A stretch of 64,000 bases of DNA from the NCBI GenBank assembly GCA_023101725.1, contig JALJCO010012620.1:1-64000 (forward strand), in the 5' to 3' direction. A program made the translations under genes and the position numbers. The first letter of the stretch is position 1. The number at the start of each line of letters is the position of its first letter. Below are positions 23,868-34,718 of this stretch, piece after piece. Source of the stretch: Atherinomorus stipes. Lineage: Eukaryota; Chordata; Actinopteri; Atheriniformes; Atherinidae. The notes under the pieces were generated by a model. The model searched no databases and was not told where the DNA came from. It saw only the letters and a program-made list of their open reading frames with translations.

Positions 23868-25339
23868 ATCAGATATATCTGATACTAGCAGGTATTAGAC
23901 ATTACCATATATCAGATACTAGCAGGTATCAGATACTAGCAGGTATTAGATACTAGCATATATCAGATACTAGCAGGTATTAGATACTAGCATATATCAG
24001 ATACTAGCAGGTATCAGATACTAGCATATATCAGATACTAGCAGGTATCAGATACTACCATTTATCAGATACTAGCAGGTATTAGACACTACCATATATC
24101 AGATACTAGCAGGTATCAGATACTAGCAGGTATTAGATACTATCATATATCAGATACTAGCAGGTATCAGATACTAGCAGGTATTAGATACTAGCATATA
24201 TCAGATATTAGCAGGTATCAGATAGTAGCAGGTATTAGATACTATCATATATCAGATATTAGCAGGTATCAGATACTACCATATATCAGATACTAGCAGG
24301 TATCAGATACTACCATATATCAGATACTAGCAGGTATCAGATACTACCATATATCAGATACTAGCAGGTATCAGATACTACCATATATCAGATACTAGCA
24401 GGTATCAGATACTAGCAGGTATCAGATACTAGCATATATCAGATACTAGCAGGTATCAGATACTAGCATATATCAGACACTAGCAGGTATTAGATACTAC
24501 CATATATCAGATACTAGCATATATCAGATACTAGCAGGTATCAGATACTAGCATATATCAGACACTACCATATATCAGATACTAGCATATATCAGACACT
24601 AGCAGGTATTAGATACTACCATATATCAGATACTACCATATATCAGATACTAGCAGGTATTAGATACTACCATATATCAGATACTAGCATATATCAGATA
24701 CTAGCAGGTATCAGATACTAGCATATATCAGACACTACCATATATCAGATACTAGCAGGTATTAGATACTACCATATATCAGATACTAGCAGGTATTAGA
24801 TACTACCATATATCAGATACTAGCATATATCAGACACTACCATATATCAGATACTAGCAGGTATCAGATACTAGCATATATCAGATACTAGCAGGTATCA
24901 GATACTAGCATATATCAGACACTACCATATATCAGATACTAGCAGGTATTAGATACTACCATATATCAGATACTAGCAGGTATTAGATACTACCATATAT
25001 CAGATACTAGCAGGAATTAGATACTACCATATATCAGATACTAGCAGGTATCAGATACTAGCATATATCAGATACTAGCAGGTATCAGATACTAGCAGGT
25101 ATCAGATACTAGCATATATCAGATACTAGCAGGTATCAGATACTAGCAGGTATCAGATACTAGCATATATCAGATACTAGCAGGTATCAGATACTAGCAG
25201 GTATTAGATACTACCATATATCAGATACTAGCAGGTATCAGATACTAGCATATATCAGATACTAGCAGGTATCAGATACTAGCAGGTATTAGATACTACC
25301 ATATATCAGATACTAGCAGGTATCAGATACTAGCATATA
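23868..25339. repeat. 17-bp minisatellite, about 86 copies
   Basis: Units are ATCAGATACTAGC followed by AGGT or ATAT. TTAGATAC replaces TCAGATAC in some units, and CTACC replaces CTAGC in others. AGGT- and ATAT-ending units alternate in changing order, so the array has two or three unit types. The same 17-bp unit appears at 55,584-56,025. Confidence 0.95.
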
Positions 25340-25590
25340 ACTCTGAAAGGAATGCTGGGATATGAAGTTTTTCTAGGATAACAGAGAATTTAAACATGTT
25401 GGATCGCTGCTGATGTGAAAAAATCTCAGCACCATGACACCTACACTCTCATTTTGTGATATCACATTTCAATGCTGATATCGGCTGGTAATATCAGTAG
25501 TCCGATAATATCGGACATTTCTAATATAAAACATAATTGTATAAGAGGTGTAACATTACTTCGACCTATATCAATATATCGACATCGGTC

Positions 25591-26776
25591 GTTTGCTCAG
25601 CAGATCGTCGCCGTGACGCCTGATTTCTGCTGAGTCATGGAGATGTTTGTTCAGCAGATCGTCGCTGTTTCGCTGATTTCTGCTGAGTCATGGAGGATGT
25701 TTGTTCAGCAGATCGTCGCCGTGACGCCTGATTTCTGCTGAGTCATGGAGGCCGTTTGTTCAGCAGATCGTCGCCGTGATGCCTGATTTCTGCTGAGTCA
25801 TGGAGGCCGTTTGTTCAGCGGATCGTCGCCGTGATGCCTGATTTCTGCTGAGTCATGGAGGCCGTTTTTCAGCAGATCGTCGCCGTGTCGCCTGATTTCT
25901 GCTGAGTCATGGAGGCCGTTTGTTCAGCGGATCGTCGCCGTGTCGCCTGGTTTCTGCTGAGTCATGGAGGCCGTTTGTTCAGCGGATCGTTGCCGTGACG
26001 CCTGATTTCTGCTGAGTCATGGAGGCCGTTTGTTCAGCGGATCGTCGCCGTGTCGCCTGATTTCTGCTGAGTCATGGAGGCTGTTCGCTCAGCAGATCGT
26101 CGCCGTGTCGCCTGATTTCTGCCGAGTCATGGAGGCCGTTTGTTCAGCAGATCGTCGCCGTGTCGCCTGGTTTCTGCTGAGTCATGGAGGATGTTTGCTC
26201 AGCAGATCGTCACCGTGTTGCCTGATTTCTGCTGAGTCATGGAGGCCGTTTTTCAGCAGATCGTCGCCGTGTTGCCTGATTTCTGCTGAGTCATGGAGGC
26301 CGTTTGTTCAGCAGATCGTCACCGTGTCGCCTGATTTCTGCTGAGTCATGGAGGCCGTTTTTCAGCAGATCGTTGCCGTGTTGCCTGATTTCTGCTGAGT
26401 CATGGAGGCCGTTTGCTCAGCAGATCGTTGCCGTGTTGCCTGATTTCTGCTGAGTCATGGAGGCCGTTTGTTCAGCAGATCGTCACCGTGTCGCCTGATT
26501 TCTGCTGAGTCATGGAGGCCGTTTTTCAGCAGATCGTCGCCGTGTCGTCTGATTTCTGCTGAGTCATGGAGGCCGTTTGTTCAGCAGATCGTTGCCGTGT
26601 CGTCTGATTTCTGCTGAGTCATGGAGGCCGTTTTTCAGCAGATCGTCGCTGTTTCGCTGATTTCTGCTGAGTCATGGAGGCCGTTTGTTCAGCAGATCGT
26701 CGCCGTGTCGCCTGATTTCTGCTGAGTCATGGAGGCCATTTTTCAGTAGATCGTCGCCGTGTCGCCTGATTTCTGC
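25591..26776. repeat. 54/55-bp minisatellite, about 21.5 copies, each with an NF-E2/AP-1-like motif
   Basis: The unit contains CAGCAGATCGTCGCCGTG, then CCTGATTTC, then TGCTGAGTCATGGAGG. I count 21 GAGTCATGG sites; 20 read TGCTGAGTCAT and one reads TGCCGAGTCAT (near 26,121). Units are 55 bp with GTTTGTTCAG and about 54 bp with GTTTTTCAG. Most variation is at CpG sites (GTCGCC, GTTGCC, GTCACC). The last unit breaks off into CTCACGAGG. Confidence 0.96.
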
Positions 26777-26882
26777 CTCACGAGGCCTTGAGAAGAAAAT
26801 CAAACACATTTGAAATTTTTTGCCACCTGAGGGGAAAAACACTGTGTGCTTAACTTGAGCTGCTGAAGGCAGAAGATCCAGC

Positions 26883-27335
26883 GACCAATCAAAACGCGTC
26901 TGCATATCACATGATTACAAGATGGCAGCTGTAACGTCGTCCGTTACATTTAGAGGATAAATTGGTGAAATACGACCACACGAGACCTGCTGATATGTTT
27001 CCAGATATCGTCTCTGTCTCAGTTTCAGTCATTTTTCTAACACGACTTCTTCTTCTTTCCAGTTTAACGGCGGTTGGTGAACTCAAAGCTGCATTAGCGC
27101 CGCCTGCTGGTGTTATACTGTAGTACAGTATGTCACATGATTTACTGAATGACACAACAAAATAAATAAAAAATAAATACGACGACACAATTCAGTCTCT
27201 AAAAAAAAGATCCTCAGAACTTTTCTGCTTCACCTTTTGGATCTTTTTGCAAAATATCAATCAAGTCCTCTAACGTGATAACAGAGGGCGGCCATCTTGA
27301 AATCATGTGATTTGCAGACGCGTTTTGATTGGTTG
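26883..27335. mobile_element. Foldback MITE with about 75-bp inverted repeats
   Basis: The left end ACCAATCAAAACGCGTCTGC (from about 26,884) followed by ATATCACATGATTACAAGATGGC is matched in reverse complement by GCCATCTTGAAATCATGTGATT and GCAGACGCGTTTTGATTGGT on the right (27,292-27,334). The repeat continues inward through a TTAGAGGA block. The interior has no coding sequence. The superfamily and target duplication are undetermined. Confidence 0.8.
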
Positions 27336-28990
27336 CACCTCGTGAAGCAGAACATATCAGATGTGATATAATTTTTACATAGTAAGGAAAAATGTAATAA
27401 AAAACTATTAAATGAAGTATGAATGACGATCAATTCTGATATTAAGATATTTTACTCGTAGTTTCAAGGTCGTGGTGGTAATTTAGGCAATAACACTGGA
27501 AATAATGATTAATATTGAGTATTAAGGTCACTGAGCCGGAACATCAGGCTGGATCAGCTGAGTTGATGCCACGCAGCCAACGGTACCCGAGCAGCATCCG
27601 TCACCACCACAAGCCCCGCCTCCCACGTTTAAATAGTTCCTATCGTCTTTTCATCTGTCTGAGGATGACGCGACGCTTTGAAATGCTTCCAGAGGAAAAG
27701 CTGTGAGATGATGATGGCGCGTTGCTGCTGTTTTCTCTCTGGTTCATGAATGAGGTTCTTCATCCAAACTCATCATAAGGTGACGTCAGGTAAATCCAAA
27801 CTTTTTCAGATTTAACAGCAAGTGACTGAAAATGACTTCATATTGTTGCTTCATGGTTTTTTTTTTTTACAAAAACATGTGATGTGATTGGTCTGTGGTT
27901 GCTGATGTGGGCGGGGCCACGTTCTGCATCCAGGCTGCAGGAAAACTGTGAGTTTAGGGGTCTGATGAGGTCAGTAAGGAGTATTTCTTATTGCCTATTT
28001 ACCTTAGATGTACATCTAAAAAGCTTCTTTATTTTACATTTTGTGATTCACTCCACCAAACGGATCGTAAAGTTTTACTCTGTTAGCTTTATTTTCTACG
28101 TAAAAGCGTTATTTGTGGGTCGCTCAATTTACCAAGATACATTCAGGTAAATGCATTTCAGCTAATTGATCCACCTTCAGAGCTCGTTCCTTTTATTAAA
28201 TATTATTTACCTTTGAACATATGAACATGTCGTAACAGGATCGAACATATTTGTTCTTACTTCCCTGTAATTATGCACAGCAGAGGCTTGTATCACGAGC
28301 TTTGGTGCAGGATGCATGTGAGATGCACATGCAGATGCATGGACACATGCATGCATGAACACGAACACTGGAGTTCTAAAATGATCATGTCAGTGTCGTT
28401 CTTACATTATTTATCTAACCTTTAACTAACCAGTAGTGTTTCTGGTATTTTTGCTGCCTTTTGTTGCTCCTGTTCCAACGTTTCACAGACTTGTTGCTGC
28501 ATCAGATTCACAATCAATTTAAACTGTCCATAAAATGGTAAAATGCTTCAGTTTCAACGTCTGATATGTTGTTTATGTTTTATTAGGAATTAAATATGGG
28601 TTGATAAGATAAACAAATAATTGCTTTCTTGTTTTATTTGAATTTGACAGCGTCCTGACTGTGGGATTATAAACATATTCATTGACTACTAAACAGTTTA
28701 AATGTAACATTATATTGAATGAGCTCTGTGGCAACATTGTACATGAGTATCAATCAGAATCACAGTTAATTGTATTTTTTATTCATCAAAAATGACTTTG
28801 CTTTGCTTTGAAATTTGAGTGGCCCACTTTACCTGAACACTGCTCATCTCGAAAATCTGGGAAAGCTGATGTTTCAGAAGCTACAGCAACTGAACAATAA
28901 AAAATAGTTGCATAAATTCAACACAAGAATATTAGAAACCGTCCATATAAACCACAAAAACACAATGTTTCCTCTGGTTTCCCAAGTGAT
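27336..28990. other. Unique AT-rich spacer, no gene seen
   Basis: No supportable gene or array. The stretch 28,311-28,368 is dense in ATGCA/GCATG words, and a T10 run lies at about 27,859. Open frames are short and without motifs. Confidence 0.4.
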
Positions 28991-29397
28991 TTACCAAAAA
29001 GTGACCCCATTTACCTGATGTCCCCCTAGAATTAGTGGAAAGGTCCATTTCCGTCCCCTCATCCGTCCCCGTCCACAATAACGCGTTTCTATTTTCCCCG
29101 TCTTTAACGGCTCGATAGAGGCCACGGTCCCCGTGTAGTCGTCACTGTCGGTCACCATGGTGAGGGGGGATTGATGGCACCGTTGGCGAGTAAAGATGTA
29201 TACATCACGTTGGTCCAGGGCTGCCGGATCTGAGCCATCCATTGTTTGTCAGGGACACAGCTGTCCGAGAAGTCGCCTCCTTCGCCTCCTTTCTTCGGCC
29301 CTAACGAGTGTCTGACTGCCTCGTGTGATGAAGCCGGCTTCTCCTGACAGTCACCAGACATTTCAGCTTCCCGATGCCGCGTCTGAGCAGCTCTCAT
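28991..29397 (-). other. Possible fossil coding sequence, unidentified
   Basis: Two overlapping minus-strand frames (81 and 83 codons) cover a GC-richer patch with a less repeat-like texture than its surroundings, including an SDDYTGTVASIEPLKTGK stretch. I recognise no domain. It could be a decayed transposon-derived exon or chance; a Tc1-type end lies just beyond, at 29,471. Confidence 0.2.
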
Positions 29398-29470
29398 TCA
29401 TTCCTGTCTGAAAGGAGGAAAATCTTTGAGTTTGTTCTCATGTCGTACATTTGTATTTATGTGCTACACA

Positions 29471-29610
29471 TACAGTCGTCCTCAAAATTATTCACACCCT
29501 CCAATTAAAGAAAAGGCTAAATTCACAATAATAATTCAAATAACAAGAAATTTAAGAAACTGATGAATAAAAATGTACAGAACTATAATTCAGTGAAATA
29601 AAATGTTGCT
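29471..29610 (+). mobile_element. Tc1/mariner-type inverted-repeat relic
   Basis: Begins ACAGTCGTCCTCAAAATTAT, continues through a CACACCCTCCAATTAAAG block and then an AT-rich stretch. It is the reverse complement of the relic at 20,800-20,925 and similar to the piece at 23,652. No matching opposite end or transposase is seen nearby. Confidence 0.65.
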
Positions 29611-30340
29611 TTTGAATTGTGGTTTTATATAATAATTAAAAGCAAAACCGTCTCAGACACATCAGAGCATCTTTCCCATGAACATGGACAAACATACCTG
29701 TCAGCAGGTGCAGACGTCTGATTGGACGTCACAGAAAACAGCTGATTGCAGTGATTGGCTCAAAGTGTTGCTCAACAAATTGTTGTTTTATTTTTGTTTT
29801 TTATTTTTTAATATTTTATTAAAATATAATTTAAAATTTTTTTATTTTCTTTGGGGGTTTTTCCTGAGCTGGTCTGAAAGTAAACGAAGCGTTTGCGTAG
29901 GTGTAGAACTACACAGATATCAGTGACAGAGCGACTGGCTCGCTGATGACGTGTTGATCTCTGCTGAACAAACGTGCTCGTGTTAGTTAGATGGTTTGAT
30001 TACACAATTGCCCTCCGAGGTTAAACTGAACGGTTGCCTGGTTAAAATGTAATAAGCTGGTTTGGATAGTGAATATTTTTGCCCATCGAGGGAAACAATG
30101 ATTTAAAACTGCTGATTTGCTGATTTGATGCCAAATTATTTGGTAAAAGCTGTTCTTAACTAGAGTTGAATGTAAGTAATCGAGTAATCGACCTGTAAAA
30201 CTGAAAAATTCAATCGTCTTGACCGGCGCATTCGTAACGACTGAATGATATGTCCATCAAACTGAACTGCCATTTGTTGCTCCCTCCCCCACCCCCTGTG
30301 CTCGCAACCAGCCGTGAACACCTCAGTGTCAACAAACATG
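29611..30340. other. AT-rich spacer with possible hAT end
   Basis: No gene. The segment at about 30,165-30,335 contains AAGTAATCGAGTAATCGACC and ends ACAAACATGGC, a texture often seen at the 5' end of fish hAT elements, but no transposase follows. Confidence 0.35.
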
Positions 30341-31209
30341 GCTCAGGGTTCCCATTCTTTTCTTGAAATTCTTTTCCAGGAAATTTTCAGGACTTTTCCA
30401 GCTGCTACAGAATGAGTCAAGTTATCACAACATAGACAAAAAACTTCCACTTCAAACTTTAGATGAAGCAGTGACGAAGCCAAGACGAAGCCAAGACGAA
30501 GCCAAGACGAAGCAGTGACGAAGCAGTGACGAAGCAGTGACGAAGCAGAGACGAAGCAGTGACGAAGCAGCGACGAAGCAGCGACGAAACTGCGACGAAG
30601 CAGCGACGAAGCAGCGACGAAGCAGCGACGAAGCATCGACGAAGCATCGACGAAGCATCGACGAAGCATCGACGAAGCAGAGACGAAGCCGAGACGAAGC
30701 AGTGACGAAGCAGTGACGAAGCAGAGACGAAGCAGTGACGAAGCAGAGACGAAGCAGCGACGAAGCTGCGACGAAGCAGCGACGAAGCAGCGACGAAGCA
30801 GCGACGAAGCACAGACGAAGCCGAGACGAAGCCAAGACGAAGCAGTGACGAAGCAGTGACGAAGCAGTGACGAAGCAGAGACGAAGCAGAGACGAAGCAG
30901 TGACGAAGCAGAGACGAAGCAGCGACGAAGCACAGACGAAGCCGAGACGAAGCAGTGACGAAGCAGTGACGAAGCAGTGACGAAGCAGCGACGAAGCAAC
31001 GACGAAGCAGCGACGAAGCGGCGACGAAGCGGCGACGAAGCGGCGACGAAGCGGCGACGAAGCGGCGACGAAGCGGCGACGAAGCGGCGACGAAGCGGCG
31101 ACGAAGCAGCGACGAAGCAGCGACGAAGCAGCGACGAAGCAGAGACGAAGCAGTGACGAAGCAGCGACGAAGCATCGACGAAGCAGCGAAGAAGCAGCGA
31201 CGAAGCAGC
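30341..31209 (-). repeat. 11-bp minisatellite (68 copies) in a GGTTCCCA/CTGGAAAAG-type host repeat
   Basis: The array (30,462-31,209, 748 bp, exactly 68 x 11) has units GACGAAGC plus three variable bases, mainly AGC, AGT, AGA, CAA, CGA, GGC or ATC. A block of eight GGC-type units occurs at about 31,015-31,098. The left flank (30,341-30,461) reads GGGTTCCCATTC, then CTTTTCCAG, GACTTTTCCAGCTGCTACAG and GTTATCACAACATAGAC. The same flank occurs on the opposite strand beside the array at 52,887. Minus-strand frames of 255-300 codons through it are an effect of the 11-bp unit. Confidence 0.95.
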
Positions 31210-31217
31210 AACATTGT

Positions 31218-31312
31218 AGTCATCATAACCCAACTTCTCGGTCAAATATTCAACCCGAAAGTTGGGTCAAAAAAATAACCCAATTTCCTGGGTTGGTCCG
31301 TTTTTGACGCAG
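31218..31312. repeat. GGGTT/AACCC palindromic fish repeat
   Basis: ATAACCCAACTTCTCGGTC, AACCCGAAAGTTGGGTC, ATAACCCAATTTCCTGGGTT: alternating complementary AACCC and GGGTT words able to fold back. It abuts the 11-bp array. Confidence 0.7.
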
Positions 31313-31886
31313 CATAACATAACAGAGTTTTTAGTGAGCATCTTTCAGTCTGAGTGCAGCATCGCTAACCTTCCATCCCCCCTGAAATCTGAGGGAAAAC
31401 TATCTTCTCATCTGCTTCATGGCAAGAAAGTCAAGGAAAATCTTAGAAATAATGTGGACCCTCTTTTCCCAGAAGCATGTGTGACATCTCCACATTCCGG
31501 CCGCGACGTCGTGGCTTCCCCCCGTGGTGCGCGGTGGGACCAGGGAAGCGTGGAGTTATGCACTGTCTGCCTACTTGCCTCTAATGGTCTGGCACAGCGT
31601 GACTGACGCTGCCCCTCTCAGCAGTGATTGAGTGTATTGATCCTGGGCTGCTGCCGCCGGCGTGCTCCCTGGACGCCAGGCGGGGGGAGACCGACAATCA
31701 GATCCTTCACTGGGGGAAAAAGCCCTCCTCATCTGCCTTAATCATCCGATCGATGATTAGCGCGCCGGCCCACTCGTGTCTTCTCTCGCTGACAAAGACG
31801 TCTCCTCAGTCTGCTCGCTGTTTGTTACTGGGGTTCCTTTGTTAATCCACTTCACTCCAGATTTCCTCTCTCATTGCATTGACTTT

Positions 31887-31888
<2 letters not shown>
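31313..31888. other. Complex unique DNA, no gene confirmed
   Basis: Overlapping plus-strand frames (31,262-31,606; 31,624-31,845) have no recognisable domain. The stretch 31,480-31,790 is GC-richer and complex, including ATCATCCGATCGATGATTAG (31,741-31,760), a near-perfect palindrome. It could be regulatory or simply unique. Confidence 0.35.

Positions 31889-31942
<54 letters not shown>
31889..31942. repeat. (TG)27 microsatellite
   Basis: Uninterrupted TG dinucleotides. A second, shorter run lies at 32,225-32,242, so the two bracket the GGGGACC repeat between them. Confidence 0.98.
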
Positions 31943-31943
<1 letters not shown>

Positions 31944-32242
31944 CCGCGTATTTGCAACATTGTGGGGACCATGTTCTGGATTTTTACCATCACTGTGGGG
32001 ACGTCTTGCCCTCGTGGGGACATTTTCCTGGTCCCCACGGGGATGAACCCCGTTTTGAGGGTCAAGATGAGGTTTTAGTGATAAAGTTACAATTAGGTTT
32101 TGGTTAGGATTAGGACAAGTGTTAGGTTTAGGCAATCAGTTATGGGCGTTAGGTTCAGGGTACAGGGCTAGGGAATGTATTATGTCAATGGATGTACCCC
32201 ACGAGGAATGAAAACTGGGTGTGATGTGTGTGTGTGTGTGTG
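31943..32242. repeat. (TG)n-GGGGACC-type dispersed fish repeat
   Basis: Contains GTGGGGACCATGTT, CTGTGGGGACGTC, CGTGGGGACATTTTCCTGGT and CCCCACGGGGATG, followed by a GGTTAGG/GTTAGGTTTAGG-rich part and ending in a second TG run. This arrangement is familiar as a dispersed repeat in many teleosts. Short frames on both strands are not genes. Confidence 0.75.
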
Positions 32243-32315
32243 CTGTGGTGAATCCGTTGCAGACCAGTCCTCCTCTATGAGAGCACAGGGACCGGAAAAG
32301 CCACCAGCAGGACTG

Positions 32316-34119
32316 GGAATGTGATGAAATGTGATGAATGTGATGGAATGTGATGGGATGTGATGGAATGTGATGAAATGTGATGGAATGTGATGGGATG
32401 TGATGGAATGTGATGGGATGTGATGAAAAGTGATGAAATGTGATGAAATGTGATGAAATGTGATGAAATGTGATGGAATGTGATGGAATGTGATGAAATG
32501 TGATGAAATGTGATGAAATGTGATGGAATGTGATGGAATGTGATGAAATGTGATGAAATGTGATGGGATGTGATGGAATGTGATTGGATGTGATGGGACG
32601 TGATGGAACGTGATGGAACGTGATGGGACGTGATGGGATGTGATGGGATGTGATGGAATGTGATGGAATGTGATGGAACGTGATGGGATGGGATGGGATG
32701 TGATGGGATGTGATGGAACGTGATGAAACGTGATGGGATGTGATGGAATGTGATGGAATGTGATGGAATGTGATGAAATGTGATGGGATGTGATGGAATG
32801 TGATTGGGATGTGATGGAGATGTGATGGAATGTGATGGAATGTGATGGGATGGGATGGGATGTGTGGGATGGGATGGAACGTGATGGAACGTGATGAAAC
32901 GTGATGGGATGTGATGGGATGTGATGGGATGTGATGGAACGTGATGAAACGTGATGGAATGTGATGGAATGTGATGGAATGTGATGGAATGTGATGAAAT
33001 GTGATGGGATGTGATGGAATGTGATGATGAAATGTGATGGAATGTGATGGAATGTGATGGAATGTGATGGAATGTGATGAAATGTGATGGAATGTGATGG
33101 GATGTGATGGAACGTGTGATGGAACGTGATGGGATGTGATGGAATGTGATGGGATGTGATGGGATGTGATGGAATGTGATGGAATGTGATGGAATGTGAT
33201 GGAATGTGATGGGATGTGATGGAATGTGATGGAATGTGATGGAACGTGATGGAACGTGATGGAATGTGATGGAACGTGATGGAACGTGATGAAATGTGAT
33301 GGAATGTGATGGAATGTGATGGAATGTGATGGAACGTGATGGAATGTGATGAAATGTGATGGGATGTGATGGAATGTGATGGGACGTGATGGAATGTGAT
33401 GGAATGTGATGGAACGTGATGAAATGTGATGGAATGTGATGGGATGTGATGGAACGTGATGAAACGTGATGGGATGTGATGGAATGTGATGGAATGTGAT
33501 GGAATGTGATGGAATGTGATGGAATGTGATGGAACGTGATGGAATGTGATGAAATGTGATGGGATGTGATGGGATGTGATGGAATGTGATGGAATGTGAT
33601 GGGATGTGATGGAATGTGATGGGATGTGATGGGATTGTGATGGAATGTGATGGGATGTGATGGAATGTGATGGAATGTGATGGAATGTGATGGAATGTGA
33701 TGGGATGTGATGGAATGTGATGGAATGTGATGGGATGTGATAAAATGTGATGGGATGTGATGGGATGTGATGAAATGTGATGGGATGTGATGAAATGTGA
33801 TGGGATGTGATGGAATGTGATGAAATGTGATGGAATGTGATGAAATGTGATGGAATGTGATGGGATGTGATGAAATGTGATGGGATGTGATGAAATGTGA
33901 TGGAATGTGATGGGATGTGATGGGATGTGATGGAATGTGATGGGATGTGATGGAATGTGATGGAATGTGATGGGATGTGATGAAATGTGATGGGATGTGA
34001 TGAAATGTGATGGAATGTGATGAAATGTGATGGAATGTGATGAAATGTGATGAAATGTGATGGGATGTGATGAAATGTGATGGGATGTGATGGGATGTGA
34101 TGAAATGTGATGGAATGTA
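32316..34119. repeat. 10-bp minisatellite, about 180 copies
   Basis: Units are TGTGATG plus GAA, AAA or GGA, with AACG replacing AATG at the join in some units. The register is held almost perfectly for 1.8 kb, with slips near 32,690, 32,806, 32,850-32,880, 33,025 and 33,115. Minus-strand frames of 631-699 codons of repeated SHHIPSHSITF-like residues are an effect of the 10-bp unit. Confidence 0.97.
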
Positions 34120-34718
34120 CCAATGGTAACTGCCGGGATGCTTCCAGCCCGCCGCGGCTTCAGGAACCACCGCTGCTGTTTTCCCTCCTTCCTTCGCTGT
34201 CGATTGGGCGGCAAATTGCTGCCATGATCTGACATTAGTTCAGCTCTCAGCAGTCAAAGCTTTTAATCTGATCATCATGCTGCTGCTGAGCAGCAGCCGC
34301 TTCTGTTTGCTGGGGCCGGATATTGGGACTGATGAGTCTATCTGGGGCTGGGAACAGCCAGGAAAGGGAAGGTGTTGTACTCGCAGTCATCGGCAGCTTT
34401 TACACGGACGCTGGGAAAAGAACCGATGGAAGACCGAGTTAATACGATGCAACGCCTCCTAGTTCAGAATGACAGAGCCATTTTGTGATGTCACAGCCTG
34501 TAGGGAACGCCCCCCCTGCAGGTAAAAATACTCTAGCTCACCCCCCAGCAGGCTGAGAATGAACCAGAGAAACACAGGAACACAAACCACCAGGGGGGGG
34601 GTTACCGTATTCTGTCCTATAAAGACGCCCTGAGAGGACAAATCTGAGGATCAGTTCTACCGAACGCACCTCAGTTCCTGGTACAGCAAACATGGCCGCC
34701 CCTAACCACCTCTAACCC
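34120..34718. other. Unique spacer, no gene confirmed
   Basis: Complex sequence with G and C runs near 34,510 and 34,593. Frames of about 60 codons on both strands lack domains. TTCAGAATGACAGAGCCATT (34,462) loosely echoes TTCAGAATGACAAAGCTTTC at 18,302, suggesting a shared old repeat. Confidence 0.4.

Larger units (their letters stand above)
23525..25520. mobile_element. Decayed hAT-like repeat hosting other insertions
   Basis: The edges carry the same GATATC/CCGATATC vocabulary as the hAT-like MITE at 15,794: CCGATATCCAATAT and ATCGTCCAACTCTTGAT at 23,550-23,600, and GATATCGGCTGG, CCGATAATATCGGACATT at 25,470-25,520. Between them lie a Tc1-type inverted-repeat piece (23,652-23,715) and the 17-bp array. 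The exact ends and target duplication are not recognisable. Confidence 0.5.

Noticed and set aside
23868..25339. CRISPR array
   Set aside because: Direct repeats are adjacent without unique spacers; none of the tandem arrays has repeat-spacer structure, and there are no cas genes.
30343..31245. 300-codon minus-strand frame rich in Leu/Arg/Ser/Cys
   Set aside because: 11-bp repeat effect; parallel frames are equally open. The same holds for the frames at 52,833-53,702.
32136..34235. Three parallel 631-699-codon minus-strand frames rich in His/Ser/Ile
   Set aside because: All three frames are open through the 10-bp array at once, which is a property of the repeat and not of a histidine-rich gene.
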